Source of the DNA: Spirosoma utsteinense
GTDB taxonomy: Bacteria; Bacteroidota; Bacteroidia; Cytophagales; Spirosomataceae
Assembly: GCF_014282275.1 (NCBI RefSeq)
Contig: NZ_VFIA01000012.1
Location: 1 to 64,000, forward strand
Length of the DNA: 64,000 nucleotides
Direction of reading: 5' to 3'
The translations under genes and the position numbers were made by a program. The notes beneath the pieces are model-generated. The model was not told the DNA's origin and did not search any database. It saw nothing but the letters and a program-made list of their open reading frames with translations. How positions within the stretch are numbered: position 1 is the stretch's first letter; the number at the start of each line of letters is the position of its first letter. This document shows positions 26,881-34,794 of this stretch, piece after piece.

Positions 26881-26998
26881 AGGGAGGAGGGGAAGAGGGG
26901 GAGGAAGGGGAAGAGGGGAGGAAAGGGAGGAAAGGGATTGCTGACGCCAGCGCCATCCTCCCCCTCCTCCCTCCCTTCCCTTTCCTCCCCTCCTTCAA
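26881..26998. repeat. Purine/pyrimidine self-complementary spacer
   Basis: GGAGGGGAAGAGG-type purine sequence (26881-26938), then a short mixed centre (TTGCTGACGCCAGCGCCATC), then TCCCCCTCCTCC-type pyrimidine sequence to about 26996. Same layout as the spacers at 9014 and 21779, again starting directly after a permease stop codon. Here about 50 further bases separate it from the next start. Confidence 0.75.
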
Positions 26999-27049
26999 TT
27001 TCACCCCATTTTTAAGCCGGTTCAACCCATTTTCACCCTGCGCCTGGTC

Positions 27050-28642
27050 ATGACTTATAGCTTTGATCAAAAATCAAACAGAACCATGCGGGACTTACGT
27101 GAATTTCGACGGTATGAACTGGTCTTTGTGCTGGGTACGGCTACGCTGTATGTCGTTCGCCGACTCCTGAACGAAGTCGACCGTATCGATGGCATGCTGT
27201 CGAGCGCCGAACGCAGCGATGTACCGTCAGCTACCCTCTGGCGAAATCTGGCGACGTATGACCACACGCTGAATAACAACGTCCCGCTCATTGCGGCTGT
27301 AGGCCTGTTTCTGGCAGCCTGGTATGTGTTTCACACCCTCGCTTACCCACGTATCCATGACCGCACCAACGATCGGGAAGCAGGTCTTTACCTGGGATTG
27401 ACGGGTATCCTACTGCTGGTGAGCGTTTTTATATACCAGTACCTCAAGCTCTACGTCCGTTACCAGTACGATACCGCCGAAAATGTCATCGGGCTGGCCG
27501 TGTATTCCCTTTTTCGCAAACGAACTGTACTCGCCAACACCATTGGGCTGGTGGTTATGCTGGGCATCTACGAACTGGGCTTTCAGTATTACCAACTTCT
27601 GGCCCGTAAGATTGAACAGGAGTCGGAGCAGCATTTCAGACTGGTCAGCTACCTGTTGCTCGGTGGACTGGGCTTACTGGCCGTTAATCTTGTCCTGACC
27701 GGTACGTTGCCTGTCACCTTATGGCATGGCGGTACGGGCGATACATTGCTGCTATCCGGCCTGTTACTGCAAATACTGGTTCTTCAGTCGTATGTATACA
27801 GCGATGTCCTGCCTCTTTTCAGGACTGCCGAATCGACCAGAACAGTACTGTTCACTACGATTGGCACGACGGTGCTCGCGGCTATCGTTGCCACAACGGT
27901 TTTGTGGGGGGCCGTCACGAACTTCTATTACTACTCCTTCGAGCCCATCATTCCATTTACCGCAGTTGTTTTGATCGGTGCTTTCGCCATAGCGTATGTC
28001 CGGCGATGGCTCACGAAAGAGAAAACGGCATTGAAGACCGAGGTGTCGACGAAAGCGGCTGAACTGGCAAGCTTACGGGCGCAGATAAACCCGCACTTCC
28101 TGTTCAACGCACTCAACAGCTTATATGCCACCGCCCTGAACGAGAACAGCGAAAAAACGGCCGATGGCATTCAGAAACTGGGCGATATGATGCGGTTCAT
28201 GTTGCAGGAAAATAACCTCGACCGTATCCCGCTCGACAAGGAAATTGAATACCTGCGAAACTACATCCAGCTTCAGCGGATGCGGATCGATGAGACGCAT
28301 GACATCGATATCCGGGTTCACATCCAGGAGCCGAACCGTGCCCTGTTCATCGCCCCTATGCTGCTGACGCCCTTTGTCGAAAACGCGTTCAAGCACGGTA
28401 TCAGCTTCCGAACCCCTTCCTGGATACACATTACGCTGACCCTGGACGATACCCGGCTCTACCTTAAAGTCCATAATTCCCGGCACCCCAAATCGGCCAA
28501 CGATCCCGAAGAAACGAAGCCCGGCCTCGGTCTGGACAACGTCCGAAAGCGGCTCGACCTGATCTATCCCGGCCGGCACCAGCTCGACATTCAGCAGTCT
28601 GAGCAGGACTATTTCGCATCGCTGACGCTGGTCTACTGGTAA
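27050..28642 (+). CDS. LytS-type membrane sensor histidine kinase
   Basis: A 530-residue sensor kinase with an integral membrane N-terminal half (seven or eight hydrophobic helices between about 20 and 315) and a cytoplasmic His_kinase/HATPase C-terminus. The phosphoacceptor histidine is in LRAQINPHFLFNALNSL (about residue 349). The ATP-binding N box is PFVENAFKHGI (about 441-451) and the G box is GLGLDNVRKRL (about 491-501). This is the LytS/YehU class, which signals to LytTR regulators; such a regulator is encoded at 30158. I see no recognised ligand-binding domain. The ATG at 27050 or one 12 codons later (27086, MRDLREFRRYE) could be the start. Confidence 0.9.
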   Translation: MTYSFDQKSNRTMRDLREFRRYELVFVLGTATLYVVRRLLNEVDRIDGMLSSAERSDVPSATLWRNLATYDHTLNNNVPLIAAVGLFLAAWYVFHTLAYPRIHDRTNDREAGLYLGLTGILLLVSVFIYQYLKLYVRYQYDTAENVIGLAVYSLFRKRTVLANTIGLVVMLGIYELGFQYYQLLARKIEQESEQHFRLVSYLLLGGLGLLAVNLVLTGTLPVTLWHGGTGDTLLLSGLLLQILVLQSYVYSDVLPLFRTAESTRTVLFTTIGTTVLAAIVATTVLWGAVTNFYYYSFEPIIPFTAVVLIGAFAIAYVRRWLTKEKTALKTEVSTKAAELASLRAQINPHFLFNALNSLYATALNENSEKTADGIQKLGDMMRFMLQENNLDRIPLDKEIEYLRNYIQLQRMRIDETHDIDIRVHIQEPNRALFIAPMLLTPFVENAFKHGISFRTPSWIHITLTLDDTRLYLKVHNSRHPKSANDPEETKPGLGLDNVRKRLDLIYPGRHQLDIQQSEQDYFASLTLVYW

Positions 28643-28688
28643 GACCACCCTCCTCATTCCCATTTTTTCACCCTAAAATTGATCGCTC

Positions 28689-30152
28689 ATGAAATACCTT
28701 TTCATTAGTCTGCTCCTCCTGTGGCTTGTTCCGATAACGGTTGGCCAGCCGCAGCCGCCAGCGCTGACCCGTACGATTCAGCAGGTTGAAACCGGCTTAC
28801 GATCCGCAGTTGAACTGGCCGGGCAACCCATCGCCACCTACTCGATCGCCGACCGGATGAAGCATTACAAAATACCCGCCGTTAGTATTGCCGTGGTGAA
28901 TAATGGTCAGATCGAATGGGCGAAAGCCTATGGATTTTTGCGTGCCGACGGTACCCAAAAAGTAGATACCCAAACGCTTTTCCAGGCGGCTTCCATCAGC
29001 AAGCCCATCTCAGCACTGGGAGCATTGAGGCTGGTGGAACAGGGCAAACTCGATCTGGACACCGATGTCAACAAATACCTCACAAGCTGGAAAGTTAAAC
29101 CGTCGCGGTTCACCAGCGAGAAGCCGGTTACCCTGCGTGGCCTCCTGACCCACACCGCCGGGCTGACCGTGCATGGTTTTAACGGCTACGGTCCGGGGAA
29201 AGCGGTGCCAACGCTGGTGCAGGTGCTGAATGGCGAGAAACCCGCCAACTCACCCGCTGTCATCTCCGATACCGTTCCCGGTAGTCGATGGCAGTATTCG
29301 GGCGGAGGCTATGTTATTGTTCAACAGCTGATTGAGGACATAACCGGCCAGCCCTTCGCCGACTACATGCAGCAAACGATACTGACACCGATCGGTATGT
29401 CCACACACAGCACCTTCAGGCAACCGTTGCCTGCGGAATTGCAGCAGAACACCAGCATAGCCCACGCCAATAATGGCACCCGTATTCCCGGCGACTGGCA
29501 CGTCTACCCGGAACAGGCACCCGCTGGTTTATGGACAACGCCCAGCGACCTGGCCCGTTACATCATTAGCGTTCAGCAATCGCTAGCCGGTACGGCAACC
29601 CCGGTGCTTTCACAATCCATGACCCGGCAAATGCTCACCAAACATCTGGGCAATTATGGTTTAGGACCGGGTCTCGGCGGCAAAGATTCCCTGATGACCT
29701 TTGGGCACGGGGGCGGCAATGAGGGCTACCGCTGTTTTTTGTACGCTTTTCAGCAGACGGGGCAGGGCGTGGTGATCATGACCAACTCAGACAATGGTAT
29801 GGATTTGATCAACGAGATGCTGCGTAGTGTCTCGCAGGTCTACGACTGGAAGGTGTTCAAACCGACGATCAAAAAGCTGGCTGTTATCCCGCCTGAGCAG
29901 CTGATGAAACTGGCAGGTCGCTACGTGGGCCAGGGCGATCGGAAGCCCGTGCTGGAAGTCACGGTGAAAGGCCGTAGTTTGCAGGTAAAACAAAGCTGGG
30001 ACGGACACACGTTTACCCTGCTGCCCGAAGCGGAGCGCGCTTTTTTTCTGGAAGATGAGGGCGCTCCATTTACCTTTGACGTGGCTGCCGACGGTACGAT
30101 CAACAGTTTACTGGCTTTCGGCTCGGACCGGTGGACCCGGATAAACGAATAA
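28689..30152 (+). CDS. Exported serine hydrolase, beta-lactamase/class C PBP fold
   Basis: A 487-residue exported serine hydrolase of the beta-lactamase family (AmpC-like, PF00144). Signal peptide about 1-19 (ISLLLLWLVPITVGQ). The active-site SxxK is in QAASISKPISALG (Ser about 102, Lys about 105). The second motif YSGGGY is near residue 204, and HGGGNEG near 339 stands in for the KTG-type third motif. A C-terminal DUF3471-like beta domain (about 395-487) follows. Likely acts on peptides, esters or cell-wall fragments in the periplasm; antibiotic hydrolysis is not implied. It sits between the kinase and its partner regulator, 46 bases after one and 5 before the other, so it is probably part of the same transcript. 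Confidence 0.88.
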   Translation: MKYLFISLLLLWLVPITVGQPQPPALTRTIQQVETGLRSAVELAGQPIATYSIADRMKHYKIPAVSIAVVNNGQIEWAKAYGFLRADGTQKVDTQTLFQAASISKPISALGALRLVEQGKLDLDTDVNKYLTSWKVKPSRFTSEKPVTLRGLLTHTAGLTVHGFNGYGPGKAVPTLVQVLNGEKPANSPAVISDTVPGSRWQYSGGGYVIVQQLIEDITGQPFADYMQQTILTPIGMSTHSTFRQPLPAELQQNTSIAHANNGTRIPGDWHVYPEQAPAGLWTTPSDLARYIISVQQSLAGTATPVLSQSMTRQMLTKHLGNYGLGPGLGGKDSLMTFGHGGGNEGYRCFLYAFQQTGQGVVIMTNSDNGMDLINEMLRSVSQVYDWKVFKPTIKKLAVIPPEQLMKLAGRYVGQGDRKPVLEVTVKGRSLQVKQSWDGHTFTLLPEAERAFFLEDEGAPFTFDVAADGTINSLLAFGSDRWTRINE

Positions 30153-30157
30153 ACACC

Positions 30158-30850
30158 ATGCCGCTGACTGCCATTGCCATCGACGACGAACCCAAAGCGC
30201 TGGACGTGATCAAGCTCCACGCAGCCAAGGTTCCGTTTCTGGACCTGAAAGCAGTCTTCACCGACGCCTTCGATGCCATTTCGTACGTGCAAACCAACCG
30301 CGTCGACTTGCTCTTTCTCGATATCAAGATGCCGGACATCTCCGGCATTGACGTCGTAAAATGCCTGTCCAAAGTTCCGATGGTGATCTTCACGACGGCC
30401 TACTCGGACTTTGCCGTGCAGGGCTTTGAACTGGACGCTGTCGACTACCTGCTGAAACCCTTCTCGCTGGCACGTTTCCTGAAAGCTTGCACCAAAGCCC
30501 TCGACTTCCATACATTGCGGTCGGGCAGCGCCCCGGACTATCTGTTCGTCAAGACGGGCTACGAGGACGAAAAAGTACTGCTGGACGATATCCTGTACAT
30601 TGAAGCGGAGGGCAATTACCTCTCGCTGGTGCTGACGAAGCGGAAGCTGCTCAGCCGCCAGACCATGGCCGACCTGCTGCAACACCTGCCCCCCGACCAG
30701 TTCGTCCGGGTGCATCGGTCATTTTGCGTGGCCGTTAACAAAATCACGAAGATGGCCCGGCAGGAAATAACCGTCGCCAACCAGACCATTCCCATTGGCG
30801 CTTCCTACGAGGAAGCAGTGGCCGCTATTCGAGCCAGGCTGGTTTTGTAA
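30158..30850 (+). CDS. LytTR-family response regulator
   Basis: A 230-residue two-component regulator. The receiver domain (about 1-118) has acidic residues IDDEP near 8-11, the phosphoacceptor aspartate in LFLDIKMPDISG (about 54), threonine in VIFTTAYSDF and lysine in DYLLKPFSLARF. The LytTR DNA-binding domain (about 130-228) includes ILYIEAEGNYLSLVL and FVRVHRSFCVAVNKI. The ATG at 30158 lies five bases after the serine hydrolase stop. Partner of the LytS-type kinase at 27050, despite the intervening hydrolase gene. Confidence 0.93.
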   Translation: MPLTAIAIDDEPKALDVIKLHAAKVPFLDLKAVFTDAFDAISYVQTNRVDLLFLDIKMPDISGIDVVKCLSKVPMVIFTTAYSDFAVQGFELDAVDYLLKPFSLARFLKACTKALDFHTLRSGSAPDYLFVKTGYEDEKVLLDDILYIEAEGNYLSLVLTKRKLLSRQTMADLLQHLPPDQFVRVHRSFCVAVNKITKMARQEITVANQTIPIGASYEEAVAAIRARLVL

Positions 30851-31031
30851 GTTGCGATTAAACAAGCGGACAAAATGCGGAGACGTCCTTGCAATCAACT
30901 GCCCTCAACCCGTTGTTTATCAGCAACAAAACATACTTTTACATTTCCTTTACAATGTTTTACCCCCGTTTCTCGGCAGACGTTCAGGACGAACGTAGGT
31001 TTGTTTCATCACAATGATAAATCACAACGCC

Positions 31032-31442
31032 ATGAAACAAGTACTGTTCATTCTCTGCCTGCTGGGCGGCTGCATCGCATCGACTGCGAGCCGGGCCCAA
31101 CAGCCGTTTTCCCATTGCTCGGCGGCTTTCGTCAGCAGCAAACTGATCGTTGACACCTACAGCCCGAAAGGGCGCTGCCGGTTACCGGCGTCCACGACGG
31201 GGTTGCTGACGGTGCAAACGGTGACGATGATGCTCACGAAAACGAAGGCCGGCAACCAGATTGGCTTTAAAATTGCCATTCGTGATAAGGCGACGGGAAC
31301 CCTGCACCTGTTCTCTGGTAAAACGTATCGGCAACTGCCTGTGCAGGACGTGCTGGCTACCTGCAAAAAAGGGGATCGTATCGTGCTCCTGACCGAAGAC
31401 CGGCAATACGCCCTGCCCCATAATGAAATTATCGTTTTATAG
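31032..31442 (+). CDS. Small exported protein of unknown function
   Basis: A 136-residue protein with signal peptide about 1-24 (VLFILCLLGGCIASTASRAQ). The mature part is beta-rich: LTVQTVTMMLTKTKAGN, IGFKIAIRDKATG, then CKKGDRIVLLTEDRQYALPH. The pattern (beta strands, then GD plus a hydrophobic strand and a closing IIVL) loosely recalls the C-terminal beta-sandwich of gliding protein GldM, but similarity is too weak to assign. The ATG at 31032 gives the signal peptide. It forms a run with the next two genes, 19 and 21 bases apart. Confidence 0.72.
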   Translation: MKQVLFILCLLGGCIASTASRAQQPFSHCSAAFVSSKLIVDTYSPKGRCRLPASTTGLLTVQTVTMMLTKTKAGNQIGFKIAIRDKATGTLHLFSGKTYRQLPVQDVLATCKKGDRIVLLTEDRQYALPHNEIIVL

Positions 31443-31461
31443 ATAAACCACCCCACCACGG

Positions 31462-31899
31462 ATGAAAAAGTCACGATTCACGCTCGCTTTGCTGACAGGT
31501 ATCCTATCCGTTTGGATTATTCAGCCAGCCACGTCTCACCCCGCGCTTGTGTTGTATGACGATCCCGTCACCCTGAACGGGCATCCCGTCGATTACTTCA
31601 CATTTTCGCTGCATACGCGTGGGTTCATAGGACTTCGGGAAAGTAATATGGTGTCGGAACATCAACGGCTTATTCCGTTTCGGCTCTACCTTCAACGCAA
31701 GGGGGCTATCGTCCGGCAAGTTGGATCAAGCGACGCCGGCAACGTGCATACCGTTCAACTCGACGCCATTATGCCCTTCGCCCGTTATGGTGATGAGTTG
31801 GTACTTATGCCGGTTCGTCCAACCGATATACGCTCCAAACGCGTTATCAAGCTAACCTCCTACAATCTGTTCGTATTCAGTTTTGGTCCAGGCTGCTAA
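31462..31899 (+). CDS. Small exported protein of unknown function
   Basis: A 145-residue protein with signal peptide about 1-25 (FTLALLTGILSVWIIQPATS). The mature part resembles the preceding protein in shape: FTFSLHTRGFIGLRE, IPFRLYLQRKGAIVRQ, DAIMPFARYGDELVLMPVRP and a closing KRVIKL. Both have GD followed by a hydrophobic strand near the end, so they may be distant paralogs. Unknown function. Its position directly before a membrane-anchored transcription regulator makes it a possible periplasmic partner or input of that regulator. Confidence 0.7.
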   Translation: MKKSRFTLALLTGILSVWIIQPATSHPALVLYDDPVTLNGHPVDYFTFSLHTRGFIGLRESNMVSEHQRLIPFRLYLQRKGAIVRQVGSSDAGNVHTVQLDAIMPFARYGDELVLMPVRPTDIRSKRVIKLTSYNLFVFSFGPGC

Positions 31900-31920
31900 C
31901 CTATTTACCCTGTTGCTCGC

Positions 31921-32856
31921 ATGAAATTCGCCCAGACACCGCTTTCCCGCATCCTGATCGGTAGCCTGGCGCTGCTGCTGGTCACGGTGTTGTTTGTCCG
32001 TTTCATACAGAGCACATCAGGGCAGGACGAAGCGCAATCGAACGATTCGCGTCAGTACAGGGCCAGGAAAATCAACCTGGCCCTGCGCCGGACGGCCCAT
32101 CATCTGCTTCGGCTGGCTGGTGACTCCACGTCGCGTATCCCGGCCGTAGAACAGCCGAACCCACATACGTTTCGGGTTTCGTTCAGCCGGTCGTTCAACT
32201 ACGACTCGCTGCCAGCCCTGCTGCAAGCGTCGCTCCAAATCCATGCCGTTGCCGGTCCCTATGACGTAGCGGTGCTCGACTGTGCCCGGGGCAAATTGCA
32301 ACTGGGCTACAGCCATCGTGATCTGATGAGCAGTGGGCCAGTACCGTGCACCGGGCGTTCGATGACCGCCGGGTGTTATGTCCTGCAGGTCACGTTCGAA
32401 CCCCTCGCGCCAGCATCACCGCCGTCCATGCGCTGGCCGCTGATAGCGCTGGCCGGGCTGCTGACAGGCGTAGCATTCATCATGTGGCGCCGGTCGGCGC
32501 AGACCAGCGAACCAGAAGTTCAACCCGTTTCATCGATGGATAGCGCCATTCGGTTTGGACAGTCGCAGCTCGACGTGGCCAGCCAGCGACTCATGTCTGG
32601 TTCCAGTCTGCATAACCTGACGTATCGCGAAACGAAGCTGCTACGGCTGCTGGTGAGCCATCCTAACGAATTGCTGGAACGCAACCAGATATTAAAGCTG
32701 GTGTGGGAGGACGAAGGAATTACGGTAGGCCGGAGCGTCGATGTATTTATATCAAGGCTCCGCAAGCTGCTCCAAAACGACCCCACCATCCGGATTGCGG
32801 CTGTCCACGGCGTTGGCTACCGACTGGAGGTTTTATCCGAAGCCAACCCAAAATAG
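31921..32856 (+). CDS. Membrane-anchored winged-helix regulator (OmpR-type DNA-binding domain)
   Basis: A 311-residue one-component regulator. Helix 1 is at about 11-30 (ILIGSLALLLVTVLFVRFI), then a periplasmic domain of about 135 residues with two cysteines (LDCARG and VPCTGR). Helix 2 is at about 170-188 (PLIALAGLLTGVAFIMW), then a cytoplasmic winged-helix domain (about 205-305; LTYRETKLLRLLVSHPNELL, SVDVFISRLRKLL, IRIAAVHGVGYRLE) of the Trans_reg_C type. Its order (periplasmic sensor first, DNA-binding domain last) is the reverse of ToxR/CadC. A conserved pair of periplasmic cysteines may be redox- or fold-sensing. Targets are unknown; the two small exported proteins upstream are likely transcribed with it. 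Confidence 0.85.
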   Translation: MKFAQTPLSRILIGSLALLLVTVLFVRFIQSTSGQDEAQSNDSRQYRARKINLALRRTAHHLLRLAGDSTSRIPAVEQPNPHTFRVSFSRSFNYDSLPALLQASLQIHAVAGPYDVAVLDCARGKLQLGYSHRDLMSSGPVPCTGRSMTAGCYVLQVTFEPLAPASPPSMRWPLIALAGLLTGVAFIMWRRSAQTSEPEVQPVSSMDSAIRFGQSQLDVASQRLMSGSSLHNLTYRETKLLRLLVSHPNELLERNQILKLVWEDEGITVGRSVDVFISRLRKLLQNDPTIRIAAVHGVGYRLEVLSEANPK

Positions 32857-33011
32857 GCCACTACTTGACCACTGGCAAGTTTCCGTCGCGGCAAGGATAA
32901 GTGGGGCGTGTTGTCGCGCTATAGCTCACCAAACTGTCGATGAATTTATAGCGGGCCTGATGCTAGTTGATCCTGCTTCAAAATCGGGGCAGCTGATAAT
33001 TATCGGCAAAC

Positions 33012-34439
33012 TTAATTTCTGGTATATACAGCAAACCTGCCATCATAAAATGAGAGCCGGTAGAAAGGTATTTGTTTTGTGTTCGGCTTTGGATGAAAAT
33101 ACTCGGGGCGGTATTTGTAATCGAATAAAATAAAGCCAACGTTTTTTTTATGGGACCAGTTGGTTATCTCTTTAACCGGATCACTGGAATGCGTGTCGTA
33201 ATACCCATAATTTTCGTGATTCAACAAGTTAGGGTAGTGTTCATACTCGTTGAAAAAGAACGTAATGGGAACGAGCCCCAGTTCATTGACAGGGATATGT
33301 CCACGCAGTTTTGTATAGGCCTGGGGCAGGTAGTCTAAACTCAGATTTTTATAAATAATCTGTGCCATCCCATACGTTCCTATTATAAAATAAATAATCA
33401 AAACGCCCTTAAGTTTTTTGTTGACAAAGGGTTTCAGCCGATACAATTCATAAAGTATAAGCAGCATGAACGGTATAAACAAAATCATGTAGTAAGCTGT
33501 GTTTCTTTTCGTTATCAGCCAAAAGGCAACGAAAAGACATACAGCGTAAATACGTAAATCAACGGGTAGTTCCAAAATGTATTTACGCTGCTGCCAGAGC
33601 ATAAACACAAAAAGCAGTGAAAGGGCCAGATTCTCCAGCGGTATAAAAAATACTTTCAGGTACGTCAGCATGACGAACAACTTTGGCCAAAGACCAAACG
33701 TACTTTGTGTAGCGGGATCATTCCTAAACTGGTAGTACCATACAGATAGTCCGTTTTCGGCCTGTAGCACATCAATAAAATAAGCGGATGCCGTTAGCCC
33801 CCCGATCAGGGCAAAAATGACCGCTTGCCGGTATTGTTTCAGGTAAATGAGCGTCGCTACACCAGCAATCAAATAAATAACTCCATTCAAGTGAGCAAGC
33901 ACCGCTAATCCCGCCAGTATAGCGGCCAGGACTATTTTCCAGTTTTTATTTTTAGCGGTATAAATACACAGGAAAGACCAGAGGCCGAGCGATGCCAGCA
34001 TCATTTCCGGGCGATTTTCAAAGCTCATTTTGATCAGAAGCCGATTCGAGAAGATCAGAATAAGTATGAGAAGTATATACCACGAGGAAAATTCAGCGTC
34101 GGTAGACCGGATATATACTATGACTCCGCCAATCAGTGCATAGAAAAACAATAACCCTACAAACTGAAGTACGGGAAGATGAAAGCCAAATAATTTAATC
34201 AATCCCGCACCAAAGAGCAAAAACAGTTTATGACTAACCAGAAGTTGTTTTTCCCAACCCAGGATACCCGCAAAAAAATCAGATCGTATTATTCCCTCTC
34301 TATAAAACCAGTACGACTGCTCGCCAAACCAGGCATCGTCATTAGTTGGATTACGATGAAAGTACGTTAAACCGGCCGCTATAAATAGAAATAATAAAAA
34401 ACCAGTAAGCTTATCTTTCGTTGAGTTCGAAAAAATCAT
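33012..34439 (-). CDS. Polytopic membrane protein, GT-C glycosyltransferase-like
   Basis: A 475-residue integral membrane protein with about ten hydrophobic helices. The first periplasmic loop has the acidic pair in NPTNDDAWFGEQSYW, placed as in GT-C fold mannosyl/arabinosyl transferases that use polyprenyl-phosphate sugars. The C-terminal ~100 residues (from VNELGLVPITFFFNEYEHY) form a soluble periplasmic tail, also as in GT-C enzymes. The gene is visibly more AT-rich than its neighbours, rich in AAA and ATA codons, and stands alone between long non-coding flanks, which suggests recent acquisition. Substrate unknown; the family call rests on topology and the acidic motif. Confidence 0.65.
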   Translation of the reverse strand: MIFSNSTKDKLTGFLLFLFIAAGLTYFHRNPTNDDAWFGEQSYWFYREGIIRSDFFAGILGWEKQLLVSHKLFLLFGAGLIKLFGFHLPVLQFVGLLFFYALIGGVIVYIRSTDAEFSSWYILLILILIFSNRLLIKMSFENRPEMMLASLGLWSFLCIYTAKNKNWKIVLAAILAGLAVLAHLNGVIYLIAGVATLIYLKQYRQAVIFALIGGLTASAYFIDVLQAENGLSVWYYQFRNDPATQSTFGLWPKLFVMLTYLKVFFIPLENLALSLLFVFMLWQQRKYILELPVDLRIYAVCLFVAFWLITKRNTAYYMILFIPFMLLILYELYRLKPFVNKKLKGVLIIYFIIGTYGMAQIIYKNLSLDYLPQAYTKLRGHIPVNELGLVPITFFFNEYEHYPNLLNHENYGYYDTHSSDPVKEITNWSHKKNVGFILFDYKYRPEYFHPKPNTKQIPFYRLSFYDGRFAVYTRN

Positions 34440-34794
34440 TCGCCAATAAAAGCAACAGCGTTAGCAACATACTAACATACAAAATTATACTTAATCATGT
34501 GGTTAAATAGATTGATAAGAAAAAATAATAAAAAAAGCGGATTATGGAACGGTAATTTTTAGCTGATATCTGTATTTGGAATAAACGAAGACACCTAATG
34601 GGCTCCTTAGCGTAAAACAGTAGGCGCAAGCACTGTCGGCCCTGACTATGGATAAGCCATTACAGCCTTAATCCACGATCGTTGAATGCCGGTTAAGCTG
34701 ATTTCTATAAATTGGAGCAGGCCAGAAACCCACCAAAAAGCCCGCCCAGGCCTACCTGGGTGTTGAGATAACAACACTATGGGAGAGGTGAAAA
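34440..34794. other. Intergenic stretch, no gene seen
   Basis: 355 bases between the GT-C-like gene and the symporter. The first half is AT-rich (ATAAGAAAAAATAATAAAAA at about 34515) and could hold the promoter of the minus-strand GT-C-like gene. No open frame with coding character is visible. The right end contains the terminator of the symporter. Confidence 0.5.
34735..34761 (-). terminator. Rho-independent-type terminator of the symporter
   Basis: On the minus strand CCCAGG, loop TAGG, CCTGGG (34760-34745) is followed by CGGG and a short T run (CTTTTTGG), about 35 bases after the symporter's stop at 34795. Confidence 0.55.

Noticed and set aside
32741-33133. 130-residue open frame between the regulator and the GT-C-like gene
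   Set aside because: It overlaps the C-terminus of the winged-helix regulator in another frame and continues into the opposite gene without coding character.
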